Below are positions 25,808-38,461 of a DNA stretch of 64,000 nt, piece by piece (the first letter of the stretch is position 1; each line of letters opens with the position of its first letter). Under the pieces are notes generated by a model that searched no databases, had not been told where the DNA came from, and saw only the letters and a program-made list of their open reading frames with translations. The DNA is from Clavibacter sp. A6099 (GTDB taxonomy: Bacteria; Actinomycetota; Actinomycetes; Actinomycetales; Microbacteriaceae): positions 1,240,001 through 1,304,000 of the forward strand of contig NZ_CP083439.1 of NCBI RefSeq assembly GCF_021919125.1. The letters run 5' to 3'. Position numbers and translations under genes: made by a program.

Positions 25808-26887
25808 GTGTTCGAGTCCGTCGTCCAGCTGCTGGAGGAGCACGAGGAGCTCCAGCAGCAGCTCGGCGACCCCGAGCTGCACGCCGACGCGTCGCGCTCG
25901 CGCAAGGTCAACCGCCGCTACGCGGAGCTGAGCCGGATCGTCGCCGCGCACGCGGAGTGGACCCAGCTCGGCGACGACCTGGCCGCCGCGCGCGAGTTGG
26001 CCGAGGAGGACCCGGCGTTCGCCGACGAGATCCCCGGCCTCGAGCAGGCGCTGGATGCGGCGCAGGAGAAGCTCCGGCGGCTCCTGATCCCGCGCGACCC
26101 CGACGATGCGCGCGACGTCATCATGGAGATCAAGATGGGGGAGGGCGGCGCCGAGAGCGCGCTGTTCGCCGCCGACCTGCTCCGCATGTACCTGCACTAC
26201 GCCGAGTCGCGCCGCTGGAAGACCGAGGTCCTCAGCCAGACCCAGAGCGACCTGGGCGGCTACAAGGACGTGCAGGTCGCCATCAAGGGCACGTCCGACG
26301 ACCCCGCGCTCGGCGTGTGGGCGCACCTCAAGTACGAGGGCGGCGTGCACCGCGTGCAGCGCGTGCCGGCGACCGAGTCGCAGGGGCGCATCCACACCTC
26401 GGCCGCGGGCGTGCTCGTGATCCCCGAGGTCGAGGAGGTCGAGGAGGTCGCGATCGACCCCAACGACCTCAAGATCGACGTCTACCGCTCGTCCGGCCCC
26501 GGCGGCCAGTCGGTCAACACGACCGACTCCGCCGTGCGCATCACCCACCTGCCCACGGGCATCGTGGTCGCGATGCAGAACGAGAAGAGCCAGCTGCAGA
26601 ACCGCGAGGCCGGGATGCGCGTGCTGCGCGCGCGCGTGCTCGCGAAGCAGCAGGAGGAGATCGACGCGGAGGCCTCGGCCGTGCGCCGCAGCCAGATCCG
26701 CACGATGGACCGGTCCGAGCGCATCCGCACGTACAACTTCCCGGAGAACCGCATCGCAGACCACCGCACGGGATACAAGGCGTACAACCTCGACGCCGTG
26801 ATGGACGGAGCCCTCGACCCGGTCGTGGAGTCGTGCATCCAGGCCGACGAGGAGGCGCGTCTCGACGCGCTCGGGACGGACGCGTGA
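25808..26887 (+). CDS. prfA: Peptide chain release factor 1
   Basis: The 359-residue factor reads UAA and UAG. The stop-codon recognition motif P-x-T appears as VPATESQG, and the peptidyl-hydrolysis GGQ as [16 protein letters not shown] near residue 230. The N-terminal coiled domain is complete. GTG 25808 lies 3 nt after the rho stop, so the gene depends on rho transcription. prmC, which methylates the GGQ glutamine, follows. Confidence 0.97.
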   Translation: MFESVVQLLEEHEELQQQLGDPELHADASRSRKVNRRYAELSRIVAAHAEWTQLGDDLAAARELAEEDPAFADEIPGLEQALDAAQEKLRRLLIPRDPDDARDVIMEIKMGEGGAESALFAADLLRMYLHYAESRRWKTEVLSQTQSDLGGYKDVQVAIKGTSDDPALGVWAHLKYEGGVHRVQRVPATESQGRIHTSAAGVLVIPEVEEVEEVAIDPNDLKIDVYRSSGPGGQSVNTTDSAVRITHLPTGIVVAMQNEKSQLQNREAGMRVLRARVLAKQQEEIDAEASAVRRSQIRTMDRSERIRTYNFPENRIADHRTGYKAYNLDAVMDGALDPVVESCIQADEEARLDALGTDA

Positions 26888-26911
26888 CGGCCTCGCGAAT
26901 CGCGCTCGCCC

Positions 26912-27787
26912 GTGCCTGACGCAGGGGGCGTCCCGGTCACCGTGGACGCCCTCCGCATGCGGGTGGGCCAGGCGCTCGCGGCCGCCGGGATCGAGGATCC
27001 CGCGGTCGACGCGGAGCTCCTCGTCGGGCACGTGCTCGGCCTCTCGCGCGGGCAGGTGCAGTCGCGCGCGATCACGCGCGCGGCCGTCGACGCCGGGGAC
27101 GCCGCGCGCGTCCTCGAGCTGACCGCCCGTCGCGCACGGCGCGAGCCGCTGCAGCACATCACGGGCGTCGCGCACTTCCGCTCGCTCGAGCTCCTCGTCG
27201 GACCCGGCGTCTTCGTGCCGCGACCCGAGACGGAGCACGTGGCGCAGCTCGCGATCGACGCGCTGACGGCGGCGCCCGGGGAGGCGCCCGTCGCGGTGGA
27301 CCTCGGCACGGGATCCGGCGCCCTCGCGCTCGCGCTCGCGACCGAGGTGCCGCACGCGCGCGTGCACGCGATCGAGGTGTCGCCCGAGGCGCACGGATGG
27401 ACGGCCCGCAACGTGGAGCGCATCGCACCCCGCGTGGACCTCGTGCTCGGCGACCTCGCCGACGCGTTCCCCGAGCTCGACGGCACGGTGTCCGTCGTCG
27501 TCTCGAACCCGCCCTACATCCCCGCCGACGCGATCCCGCGCGACCCCGAGGTGCGGCTGCACGACCCCGCGCTCGCGCTCTACGGCGGCGCGGACGGACT
27601 GGACGTCGTGCGGCTCGTCTCGACGACCGCGCGCCGGCTGCTCCACCCGGGCGGCGCGCTCGTGATCGAGCACGGCGAGCTGCAGGGCGACGCGATCCGC
27701 GCCCTCCTCGACGCCGACGGCTGGCGCGCGACCGCGACGCACGAGGACCTCACCCGGCGCGACCGCGCGACGACCGCGCTGCGCTGA
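26912..27787 (+). CDS. prmC: Release-factor glutamine methyltransferase
   Basis: The 291-residue SAM-dependent enzyme methylates the GGQ glutamine of release factors. It has the N-terminal helical domain (with GLSRGQVQSRAI), PRPETEHV, the SAM motif VDLGTGSGALALALA and the catalytic SNPPYIP near residue 200. Start choice is uncertain. GTG 26912 is the first in-frame option after prfA; GTG 26942 and ATG 26957 are alternatives. It directly follows its substrate gene prfA. Confidence 0.94.
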   Translation: MPDAGGVPVTVDALRMRVGQALAAAGIEDPAVDAELLVGHVLGLSRGQVQSRAITRAAVDAGDAARVLELTARRARREPLQHITGVAHFRSLELLVGPGVFVPRPETEHVAQLAIDALTAAPGEAPVAVDLGTGSGALALALATEVPHARVHAIEVSPEAHGWTARNVERIAPRVDLVLGDLADAFPELDGTVSVVVSNPPYIPADAIPRDPEVRLHDPALALYGGADGLDVVRLVSTTARRLLHPGGALVIEHGELQGDAIRALLDADGWRATATHEDLTRRDRATTALR

Positions 27788-27825
27788 CGGGGATCCGCGC
27801 GATCCAGCGCGAGCGCCGTCGCGGC

Positions 27826-28479
27826 TCAGCCCGCGTGCGCCTGCGCCCGGATGAACGCCTCGACCGCGGGCAGCAGGTCCCCGTCGCCGCGCACGTGGTG
27901 CCCGGTGATGCCGAGCCCGCGGGCCGACGCGACGTTGTCCTCGCGGTCGTCCGCGAAGAACGTCCGCGCGGCCGGCTGCCCGTAGGCGGCGAGCACCCCG
28001 CGGAACACGGCCGGATCCGGCTTCCGGGCGCCGTACCCGCTCGAGGTCCGCAGATTCTCCACGCCGAACAGCGGCACCAGCTCGGGCGCGAGCTCCGGGA
28101 GGTGCCGGGCAGCGAGCGCGTTGTTGTTCGTCAGCAGCGTGATCCGCCCGGCCTCGCGCGCCCGGGCGACCGCCTCGAGCGCCTGCGGCCGCACCGTCAT
28201 GGATGCTCGGCGCCGCCGCACCCACTCGTCCTCGTCCATCTCCACGCCCACCGCGGCGCAGAACGCGTCGAGGTAGGAGTCGGCGTCGATGCGGCCCGCC
28301 TCCGCCGCCCACTCGCCGTCGTCGTTGTACCAGCGACGGCGCAGCTCCGGCAGGTCGTGCCCGGTCGCCGCCGTGATGCGGTCGGCGGGCCCGCGCCAGT
28401 CGTGGTCGTACAGCACGTCGTCCATGTCGAACACGAACAGGAGCCCGTCGGGGCCGGGGGAGCGGTGCGCGGAGGTCAT
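27826..28479 (-). CDS. HAD-superfamily hydrolase
   Basis: The 217-residue protein has the HAD motifs in order: FDMDDVLYDHD (nucleophile Asp), LLTNNN (motif II), ARKPDP (Lys) and FFADDREDNV (acidic motif IV). A helical cap follows motif I, as in the beta-phosphoglucomutase/epoxide-hydrolase-like branch. Phosphatase activity is likely; the substrate is unknown. It is the only minus-strand gene between prmC and tsaC. ATG 28479 lies 7 nt after a CATACT -10 and is preferred to the GTG one codon upstream. Confidence 0.88.
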   Translation of the reverse strand: MTSAHRSPGPDGLLFVFDMDDVLYDHDWRGPADRITAATGHDLPELRRRWYNDDGEWAAEAGRIDADSYLDAFCAAVGVEMDEDEWVRRRRASMTVRPQALEAVARAREAGRITLLTNNNALAARHLPELAPELVPLFGVENLRTSSGYGARKPDPAVFRGVLAAYGQPAARTFFADDREDNVASARGLGITGHHVRGDGDLLPAVEAFIRAQAHAG

Positions 28480-28486
28480 CACGCCC

Positions 28487-28492
28487 AGTATG
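28487..28492 (-). promoter_or_regulatory. -10 element, leaderless promoter of HAD gene
   Basis: CATACT on the minus strand, then 7 nt to ATG 28479. Confidence 0.4.
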
Positions 28493-28546
28493 CGGGCGTC
28501 GGCGTGGCGCGGATCCCCCGCTCAGGGCCGCGGGCCCGCGCTCGGC

Positions 28547-28552
28547 TACGAT
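28547..28552 (+). promoter_or_regulatory. -10 element of tsaC
   Basis: TACGAT lies 10 nt before ATG 28563. It overlaps the alternative ATG at 28551, which argues against that start. Confidence 0.45.
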
Positions 28553-28562
28553 GAGCGACGAC

Positions 28563-29498
28563 ATGGCGCGCATCTACGACTGCTCAGTCGACACCGACCT
28601 CCTCACCGGCATGAGACTCGCCCGACAGGCGGTGGGCCGCGGCGAGGTCGTCGTCATCCCCACGGACACCGTCTACGGCATCGCCGCCGACGCGTTCAAC
28701 CCCGACGCCGTCCAGCGGCTGCTCGACGCGAAGGGTCGCGGGCGCGACGCCCCGCCGCCCGTGCTCATCCCCGGGCAGTCCACGCTCGACGCCCTCGCCG
28801 ACTTCGTCCCCGACGTGGTCCGCCGCCTGGTGGACGAGTTCTGGCCGGGTGGCCTCACGGTGATCCTCGTGGCGCAGCCCTCCCTCGTCTGGGACCTCGG
28901 CGAGACCCGCGGCACCGTCGCGCTGCGCATGCCCGCGAACTCCTACGCGCTCGAGCTCCTCGCGGAGACCGGCCCGCTCGCGGTCTCGTCCGCGAACAAG
29001 ACGGGGCAGCCCGCCGCCGCGACCGCCCAGGAGGCCGTGGACCAGCTCGGCGAGTCGGTCGACGTCTTCCTCGACGGGGGAGCAGCAGGGGGAGCCGCCT
29101 CGACCATCGTCGACGCCTCGCGCGTCACCCAGGCGGGCGGCCGCGTCCGCATCGTGCGCGAGGGCGCGATCACGCGCGCGCAGATCCAGCAGCTCATCGG
29201 CGACGAGCTCGAGCCCGTCGTCACCGCGCCCGCCGAGCCGGAGCCCGAGGCCGCGCCCGCCCCCGACGAACCCGAGACCCCGCGCGGCACGGCGAGCGGC
29301 GCCGAGCGCGCTGCCGTCGCCGCGCCCGACGCCGACGCCGCTCCCGTCGCCGACGCGTCGACCGACGCCGGCCCGACGTACCCCGAGTTCGTCGAGCCCG
29401 CCGACCCGGCGCCCGCCGACCCGACGCCGCCCGCGGCGACGCCCGACGACCCGACCGCGACCGAGCCCCCCGCGGATCCGCCCGCGCACCCCCGGTGA
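28563..29498 (+). CDS. tsaC: L-threonylcarbamoyladenylate synthase with long Pro/Ala/Glu tail
   Basis: The enzyme makes threonylcarbamoyl-AMP for the t6A37 modification of ANN-decoding tRNAs. The YrdC/Sua5 domain fills about residues 1-215, with VVIPTDTVYGIAADAF, FWPGGLTVIL, VALRMPANSYAL and SSANKTGQPAA. The last 90 or so residues are low-complexity Pro, Ala, Glu and Asp with no Sua5 C-terminal domain signature, an unusual disordered tail. The stop overlaps the next gene as GTGA. Threonine genes upstream supply the substrate, though co-regulation is not shown. Confidence 0.93.
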   Translation: MARIYDCSVDTDLLTGMRLARQAVGRGEVVVIPTDTVYGIAADAFNPDAVQRLLDAKGRGRDAPPPVLIPGQSTLDALADFVPDVVRRLVDEFWPGGLTVILVAQPSLVWDLGETRGTVALRMPANSYALELLAETGPLAVSSANKTGQPAAATAQEAVDQLGESVDVFLDGGAAGGAASTIVDASRVTQAGGRVRIVREGAITRAQIQQLIGDELEPVVTAPAEPEPEAAPAPDEPETPRGTASGAERAAVAAPDADAAPVADASTDAGPTYPEFVEPADPAPADPTPPAATPDDPTATEPPADPPAHPR

Positions 29499-30814
29499 CC
29501 TACTACGCCGCCATGGCGGTCGTCTCGGCGGTCATCACGCTCGTCCTGTCGATGGTCGTCATGAAGCTCGGCTACCGCTACAAGCTCTACCCGGCCATCC
29601 GCGCGCGCGACGTGCACACGCGCCCGACGCCCCGGCTCGGCGGCGTGGCCATGTTCGCCGGCATCCTCGTCGCGTTCGCCGTGGCCTCGCAGGTGTCCTG
29701 GTTCAGCCTCGTCTTCGACCGGCCAGGTCCGGTGTTCGCGATCCTCGGCGCCGCGCTCATGATCGTCGTCATCGGCGTCCTCGACGACATCTACGACCTC
29801 GACTGGATGATCAAGCTGGCCGGCCAGATCCTCGCCGCCGGGCTCCTCGCCTGGCAGGGCGTCGCGATCTCCTCGCTCCCCATCGGCGGCCTCACGGTCG
29901 GCTCGTCCCAGATGTCGATCATGCTGACGATCTTCGCCATCGTGCTCGTGATGAACGCCGTCAACTTCATCGACGGCCTCGACGGCCTGGTCGCCGGCGT
30001 CGCGATCATCGCGAACGGCGCCTTCTTCCTCTACAGCTTCCTGCTCTCGGACACCGCCACCGGCCAGACCGAGCGCTTCAACCTCGCGTCCCTCATCAGC
30101 GCGATCCTCATCGGCGCGTGCCTCGGCTTCCTCCCGTTCAACTGGCACCCCGCGAAGCTGTTCATGGGCGACGCGGGCGCGCTGCTCGTCGGCCTCCTGA
30201 TGGCCACGAGCGCCATCGCGGTCACGGGCGAGATCGACCCGAACCCGGAGACGTTCGGCCGCTCGCAGCTGCTGCCCGCCTTCCTGCCGATCCTGCTGCC
30301 GTTCGCGATCCTCATCGTCCCGCTGCTCGACTTCGCCCTCGCGGTGTTCCGGCGCCTCAAGGCCGGCAAGTCGCCCTTCAGCGCCGACCGCAAGCACCTG
30401 CACCACCGCCTGCTCGACATGGGCCACTCGCGCCTGCACGCGACCCTGATCTTCTACGCGTGGACGGGCGTCGTGTCGGTCGGCTGCCTGCTCATGTTCG
30501 TGGTGCAGCCGTACGCGTGGGGCGTGGCCTTCATCGCGGTCGGCATGGTCGCCTGCGCGGTCGTCACCCTCGCCCCGCTCAGCCGCCGCAAGCGCCTCGA
30601 GGCCGCAGCGCAGCTCGTCCCCGCCGACGCGGACTCCGACGACGCCGCGGCGTACGACCCGCTCGACGAGGCCGCCGCCGACCGGCCGCTCGCGCGCCTC
30701 ACGGAGTCCGAGCTCGAGGAGGTCGAGCGCGAGCACGCGGAGCTCGCCACGGGAGCCATCGCGACCCGCCCCACCGACGCCCCGAACCCGGGGACAGCCA
30801 AGGAGACGACATGA
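29495..30814 (+). CDS. wecA: WecA/MraY-type undecaprenyl-phosphate sugar-1-phosphate transferase
   Basis: The 439-residue polytopic membrane protein transfers a UDP-linked amino-sugar phosphate to undecaprenyl phosphate, starting cell-wall glycopolymer synthesis. Family motifs are RPTPRLGGVAMF, VLDDIYDLDWMIK (the DDxxD-type site), NFIDGLDGLVAGV, LFMGDAGALLVG and the His cluster HLHHRLLDMGHS. About ten membrane spans are visible. A cytosolic acidic C-terminal extension (about 365-439) is not part of the catalytic fold. GTG overlaps tsaC, and the stop overlaps the atpI-like gene (ATGA). Confidence 0.93.
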   Translation: MTYYAAMAVVSAVITLVLSMVVMKLGYRYKLYPAIRARDVHTRPTPRLGGVAMFAGILVAFAVASQVSWFSLVFDRPGPVFAILGAALMIVVIGVLDDIYDLDWMIKLAGQILAAGLLAWQGVAISSLPIGGLTVGSSQMSIMLTIFAIVLVMNAVNFIDGLDGLVAGVAIIANGAFFLYSFLLSDTATGQTERFNLASLISAILIGACLGFLPFNWHPAKLFMGDAGALLVGLLMATSAIAVTGEIDPNPETFGRSQLLPAFLPILLPFAILIVPLLDFALAVFRRLKAGKSPFSADRKHLHHRLLDMGHSRLHATLIFYAWTGVVSVGCLLMFVVQPYAWGVAFIAVGMVACAVVTLAPLSRRKRLEAAAQLVPADADSDDAAAYDPLDEAAADRPLARLTESELEEVEREHAELATGAIATRPTDAPNPGTAKETT

Positions 30815-31281
30815 CCGACAGCCCGAGCGCCCCCGCCCCGGCGGAGACCCCCGCGAAGAAGGACGTCTTCACGCGCATCCTCATCGGGGGAGCGCTGCTC
30901 GCCCTCGCCATCGCGGTGGTCGGCGGCATCGTCGGCTTCGCGGTCGACGGCGGCCGCGGCCTCCTCAGCGCCGTCATCGGCAGCGCGATGGCCCTCGTCT
31001 TCCTGGGGCTCACGGCCGGCAGCATCCTCTTCGCCAACCGGTTCCAGTCCTCGCCGATCTACCCGACCCTGTTCTTCTCGGTCGTGCTCGGCGCGTGGCT
31101 CCTCAAGTTCGTGGTGTTCCTCGCGGTCGCCATGGTGCTCAAGGAGCAGCCGTGGATCAACCTGGTCGTGCTCTTCGTGACGGTGATCGTGGGCGTCGTG
31201 GGCGCCCTCGTCATGGACATGATCGTGATCACCAAGGCCCGCGTCGGCTACGTCAGCGACGCGCAGCTCCCCGGGCGCTGA
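30811..31281 (+). CDS. AtpI-like small membrane protein of the ATP synthase locus
   Basis: The 156-residue protein has an Ala/Pro-rich soluble N-terminus (about 1-20) and four predicted membrane helices (about 23-47, 50-70, 85-110, 115-140). Its place just before atpB is that of AtpI-type proteins, which help insert or assemble the c-ring; sequence identity with AtpI is weak, so this is by position. ATG overlaps the transferase stop (ATGA). A promoter-like AT-rich patch separates it from atpB. Confidence 0.78.
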   Translation: MTDSPSAPAPAETPAKKDVFTRILIGGALLALAIAVVGGIVGFAVDGGRGLLSAVIGSAMALVFLGLTAGSILFANRFQSSPIYPTLFFSVVLGAWLLKFVVFLAVAMVLKEQPWINLVVLFVTVIVGVVGALVMDMIVITKARVGYVSDAQLPGR

Positions 31282-31342
31282 CCGCGCGCCCTCGGGCCGC
31301 GGGAAGAGGGGACGCGATTAGTCAGGGCACCCTCATTGTTGA

Positions 31343-31348
31343 TAGTCT
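31343..31348 (+). promoter_or_regulatory. Possible -10 of the atp operon
   Basis: TAGTCT lies in an AT-richer stretch (31315-31360) about 90 nt before atpB. TTAGTC at 31318 is a poor -35 candidate at 19-nt spacing. Confidence 0.4.
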
Positions 31349-31435
31349 CTGTCAAGACGATTCCCGTCGGGCCGTGCCCAGAACCACCTCACGCCGGCGT
31401 CTTCTCACCCCATCCGTTCGTCGCCGCGAGAGCTC

Positions 31436-33141
<1,706 letters not shown>

Positions 33142-33142
<1 letters not shown>

Positions 33143-33933
33143 TGGGCAGTGCATCGCGCGCATCGCTCGACTCCGCACGCCGCGTCCTCGCGGAGCTCGG
33201 GGGCGTCGACCTGTCGACGGCCGGTCAGCTCCTCGGAGCCGGCCGCGCCATCGGCGGATCCACGCACCTGCTCTCCGCGCTGGCGGACACCGGCATCGCG
33301 CCGGAGGTCAAGCACAGCATCGTGGACCGGGTATTCGGCGCCACCGTGCAGGAGCCGGCGCTGCGCGTCCTCCGCGCGGTCGTCGACGGACGCTGGTCGT
33401 CGCATGACGAGCTGCTGGCGGGCATCGAGGAGCTCGGCATCCGCGCCGTCGCGATTTCCGCACCCGAGGGCACGCCCGTCGAGTCCGAGCTGTTCACGTT
33501 CGGACGCGCGGTGTCCACCGACGACGGCCTCGAGCTGGCGTTCGGCGACAAGCTGGGCGACCCGCAGGGCAAGTCGACCCTCGTCCACCGTCTCCTCGAC
33601 GGCCGGGCATCGGAGCAGACGGTCGTCATCGTCGAGCAGCTCGTGCAGCAGCCCCGCGGCCGCCGCATCGGCGAGCTCGTCCGTCACGCAGCCACCCTCG
33701 TGGCCGACCAGGCGGGCCTCACCATCGCCACGGTCAGCGTCGCCTCGCCCCTGTCGCCCGAGCAGTCGGAGCGGCTGGCGCAGGCACTGAGCCGCCGGTA
33801 CTCCCGGCGGATCGAGCTGAACCAGGTCGTGGACCGCGACCTCGTCGGCGGCCTCCGCGTCCAGATCGGCGACGACGTCATCGACGGCAGCGTCGCCACC
33901 AGGATCAACGATTTGAGACTCCAGTTCGCCTGA
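33142..33933 (+). CDS. atpH: F1Fo ATP synthase subunit delta
   Basis: The 263-residue peripheral stalk subunit links b to the F1 head. It is longer than the roughly 180 residues of proteobacterial delta, as in other actinobacteria. The conserved C-terminal part reads [19 protein letters not shown] and then [26 protein letters not shown] 33142 overlaps the atpF stop. Confidence 0.96.
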
Positions 33934-33988
33934 CCGGCGGGCGTCACCTCGGGAGCCGTCCGCTCTCGTGAATGCAAAGGGAAAGAAG

Positions 33989-35626
33989 ATGGCAGAACTT
34001 TCGATCAGCCCCGACGAGATCCGGGACGCGCTCAAGGACTTCGTGCAGTCCTACGAGCCCGGCAAGGCCTCGACCACCGAGGTCGGCTACGTGCTCGACG
34101 CGGGCGACGGAATCGCCCACGTGCAGGGCCTGCCCGGCGTCATGGCCAACGAGCTCATCACGTTCGCCGACGGGACCCTGGGCCTCGCCCAGAACCTGGA
34201 GGAGAGCGAGATCGGCGTCATCGTGCTCGGCGAGTTCGCCGGCATCGAGGAGGGCATGGAGGTGCGCCGCACCGGCGAGGTGCTCTCCGTCCCCGTCGGC
34301 GACGGCTACCTCGGCCGCGTCGTCGACCCGCTGGGCAACCCCATCGACGGCCAGGGCGAGATCGCGACCGAGGGCCGCCGCGCCCTCGAGCTCCAGGCGC
34401 CCGGCGTCATGCAGCGCAAGAGCGTGCACGAGCCCATGCAGACCGGCATCAAGGCCATCGACGCCATGATCCCGATCGGCCGCGGCCAGCGCCAGCTCAT
34501 CATCGGCGACCGCCAGACCGGCAAGACGGCCATCGCGATCGACACGATCATCAACCAGAAGGCCAACTGGGAGTCCGGCGACACGAACAAGCAGGTCCGC
34601 TGCATCTACGTCGCCATCGGCCAGAAGGGCTCGACCATCGCCTCGGTGAAGGGCGCCCTCGAGGAGGCCGGCGCCATGGAGTACACGACCATCGTCGCGT
34701 CCCCCGCGTCCGACCCCGCCGGCTTCAAGTACCTCGCGCCCTACACCGGCTCGGCCATCGGCCAGCACTGGATGTATGGCGGCAAGCACGTCCTCATCAT
34801 CTTCGACGACCTGTCCAAGCAGGCCGAGGCCTACCGCGCCGTCTCGCTCCTCCTGCGCCGCCCGCCGGGACGCGAGGCGTACCCCGGCGACGTGTTCTAC
34901 CTGCACTCCCGCCTGCTCGAGCGCTGCGCCAAGCTCTCGGACGAGCTGGGCGCCGGATCGATGACAGGCCTGCCCATCATCGAGACGAAGGCGAACGACG
35001 TCTCGGCGTACATCCCCACCAACGTGATCTCGATCACCGACGGCCAGATCTTCCTCCAGTCGGACCTGTTCAACGCGAACCAGCGTCCCGCGGTGGACGT
35101 CGGCATCTCGGTGTCCCGCGTCGGCGGCGACGCCCAGGTGAAGAGCATCAAGAAGGTCTCCGGCACGCTCAAGCTCGAGCTCGCGCAGTACCGCTCGCTC
35201 GAGGCGTTCGCGATCTTCGCGTCCGACCTCGACGCGGCCAGCCGTCGCCAGCTCGCCCGCGGCGCGCGCCTCACCGAGCTGCTCAAGCAGCCGCAGTACT
35301 CGCCGTTCCCCATCGAGGAGCAGGTCGTCTCGATCTGGGCGGGCACGAAGGGCAAGCTCGACGAGGTGCCCGTCGAGGACATCCTCCGCTTCGAGCGCGA
35401 GCTGCTCGACCACCTCCACCGCAACACGGAGGTGCTCTCGCAGCTCAAGGAGAAGAACGTCCTCACCGACGACATCGTCGACGCGATGGACAAGGCCGTG
35501 GACGCGTTCAAGCTCGAGTTCCAGACGGGCGAGGGCAAGCCGCTCGCCTCCGTGGGATCCGAGAAGTTCGAGCCCGCCAAGGCCGAGGACGTCAACCAGG
35601 AGCAGATCGTCAAGGGCAAGCGCTGA
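33989..35626 (+). CDS. atpA: F1Fo ATP synthase subunit alpha
   Basis: The 545-residue non-catalytic nucleotide-binding subunit has the P-loop [14 protein letters not shown] near residues 172-185, then a central [27 protein letters not shown] region (S/L variants), and a C-terminal helical domain. AAAGGGAAAGAAG precedes ATG 33989, which I take over an in-frame GTG at 33968. The C-terminus after about 515 is extended and acidic, as in mycobacterial alpha, where it restrains ATP hydrolysis. Confidence 0.98.
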   Translation: MAELSISPDEIRDALKDFVQSYEPGKASTTEVGYVLDAGDGIAHVQGLPGVMANELITFADGTLGLAQNLEESEIGVIVLGEFAGIEEGMEVRRTGEVLSVPVGDGYLGRVVDPLGNPIDGQGEIATEGRRALELQAPGVMQRKSVHEPMQTGIKAIDAMIPIGRGQRQLIIGDRQTGKTAIAIDTIINQKANWESGDTNKQVRCIYVAIGQKGSTIASVKGALEEAGAMEYTTIVASPASDPAGFKYLAPYTGSAIGQHWMYGGKHVLIIFDDLSKQAEAYRAVSLLLRRPPGREAYPGDVFYLHSRLLERCAKLSDELGAGSMTGLPIIETKANDVSAYIPTNVISITDGQIFLQSDLFNANQRPAVDVGISVSRVGGDAQVKSIKKVSGTLKLELAQYRSLEAFAIFASDLDAASRRQLARGARLTELLKQPQYSPFPIEEQVVSIWAGTKGKLDEVPVEDILRFERELLDHLHRNTEVLSQLKEKNVLTDDIVDAMDKAVDAFKLEFQTGEGKPLASVGSEKFEPAKAEDVNQEQIVKGKR

Positions 35627-35675
35627 CGCGCTCGCCCCACCGATCCGCCACCGACCGAGACCGATAGGGAGACTC

Positions 35676-36575
35676 ATGGGAGCGCAACTCCGGGTCTACA
35701 CGCAGAAGATCAAGTCCGCGCAGACGACGAAGAAGATCACCCGCGCGATGGAGCTGATCTCCGCGTCGCGCATCCAGAAGGCGCAGCAGCGGATGGCGGC
35801 GTCCGCGCCGTACTCCCGCGCCGTCACGCGCGCGGTCTCGGCGGTGGCGACGTTCTCGAACGTCGACCACATCCTCACGACCGAGCCCGAGAAGGTGGAG
35901 CGGGCGGCGATCGTCATCTTCGCCTCCGACCGCGGCCTCGCGGGCGCGTTCAGCTCCAGCGTCCTGAAGGAGTCGGAGCAGCTCGCCGAGCTGCTCCGGT
36001 CGCAGGGCAAGGAGATCGTCTACTACCTGGTGGGCCGCAAGGCCGTCGGGTACTTCAAGTTCCGGAAGCGCTCCTCGGAGCGCATCTGGACCGGCAGCAC
36101 CGAGAAGCCGGAGTTCGAGACCGCGAAGTCCATCGGCGACGCGCTCGTGGAGAAGTTCGTGACGCCGGCGTCCGAGGGCGGGGTCGATGAGATCCACATC
36201 GTCTTCAACCGCTTCGTGTCGATCGCGACGCAGAAGCCCGAGGTCGTCAGGCTGCTGCCGCTCGAGGTCGTCGAGGGGGTGGAGGCGCCCGGCGAGGGTG
36301 CCGTCCTGCCGCTCTACGAGTTCGAGCCCGAGGTGGGCGACGTGCTCGACGCGCTGCTGCCCGTCTACATCGAGAGCCGCATCTTCAACGCGATGCTCCA
36401 GTCGGCCGCCTCCGAGCACGCCGCGCGCCAGAAGGCCATGAAGTCGGCGAGCGACAACGCCGACAAGCTCGTGACCACCTACACGCGGCTGCGGAACAAC
36501 GCGCGCCAGACCGAGATCACGCAGCAGATCTCCGAGATCGTCGGCGGCGCGGACGCGCTCGCCTCCAGCAAGTAA
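35676..36575 (+). CDS. atpG: F1Fo ATP synthase subunit gamma
   Basis: The 299-residue rotor shaft has the conserved N-terminal helix [28 protein letters not shown]. Its C-terminal helix [16 protein letters not shown] and [17 protein letters not shown] forms the coiled coil inside the alpha3beta3 barrel. The site GGGAGACTC lies before ATG 35676. An extra loop rich in charged residues around the middle is typical of actinobacteria. Confidence 0.98.
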   Translation: MGAQLRVYTQKIKSAQTTKKITRAMELISASRIQKAQQRMAASAPYSRAVTRAVSAVATFSNVDHILTTEPEKVERAAIVIFASDRGLAGAFSSSVLKESEQLAELLRSQGKEIVYYLVGRKAVGYFKFRKRSSERIWTGSTEKPEFETAKSIGDALVEKFVTPASEGGVDEIHIVFNRFVSIATQKPEVVRLLPLEVVEGVEAPGEGAVLPLYEFEPEVGDVLDALLPVYIESRIFNAMLQSAASEHAARQKAMKSASDNADKLVTTYTRLRNNARQTEITQQISEIVGGADALASSK

Positions 36576-36595
36576 CACTCCTGCTCCACGAATGA

Positions 36596-38071
<1,476 letters not shown>

Positions 38072-38072
38072 C

Positions 38073-38342
38073 ATGGCCCGCGCTGATCTCACGGTGACCG
38101 TGGTCTCGGCCGACCAGCAGGTCTGGTCGGGCCAGGCGTCCATGGTCGTCGCGCGCACGAGCGAGGGCGAGATCGGCATCCTCGCCGGTCACGAGCCGCT
38201 CCTGGCGATCCTCGCGACCGGCAACGTCCGCATCACGCAGGACGGCGGCGCCGTGATCACGGCCGACGCCGACGAGGGCTTCCTCTCGGTGGAGAACGAC
38301 AACGTGACCGTGGTCGCGCGCAAGGCCGCGCTGGTCGCGTAG
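38073..38342 (+). CDS. atpC: F1Fo ATP synthase subunit epsilon
   Basis: An 89-residue epsilon consisting of the N-terminal beta sandwich (VTVVSADQQVWSGQASMVVARTSEGEIGILAGHEPLLA) and almost nothing after it. The C-terminal two-helix domain that inhibits ATP hydrolysis in E. coli is missing, as in several actinobacteria. Regulation may therefore depend on the alpha extension. It begins 1 nt after the atpD stop and ends the operon before a hairpin. Confidence 0.96.
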   Translation: MARADLTVTVVSADQQVWSGQASMVVARTSEGEIGILAGHEPLLAILATGNVRITQDGGAVITADADEGFLSVENDNVTVVARKAALVA

Positions 38343-38355
38343 CGTCACCTCCGTC

Positions 38356-38393
38356 CGACGGCGGGCGGTCCCCTCGGGGGCCGTCCGCCGTCG
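38356..38393 (+). terminator. Terminator hairpin of the atp operon
   Basis: CGACGGCGG pairs with CCGCCGTCG and the inner GCGG/CCGT plus CCCC/GGGG lengthen the stem to about 17 pairs. It starts 14 nt after the atpC stop. Confidence 0.7.
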
Positions 38394-38461
38394 TGCGTCC
38401 GGGCGCGCGCGGCTCGTCCCTGCCCACCCGCCCGTCCACCCCACCCGCTCCCGGAGGTCTC

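Noticed and set aside
28551-28562. ATG 28551 as the tsaC start
   Set aside because: The ATG lies within the probable -10 hexamer TACGAT, and the conserved N-terminus begins at ATG 28563.
23072-28573. A minus-strand open frame of over 1800 codons opposite rho, prfA and prmC
   Set aside because: It is an effect of the GC-rich third positions of the real genes. Its sequence is low-complexity and has no domains.
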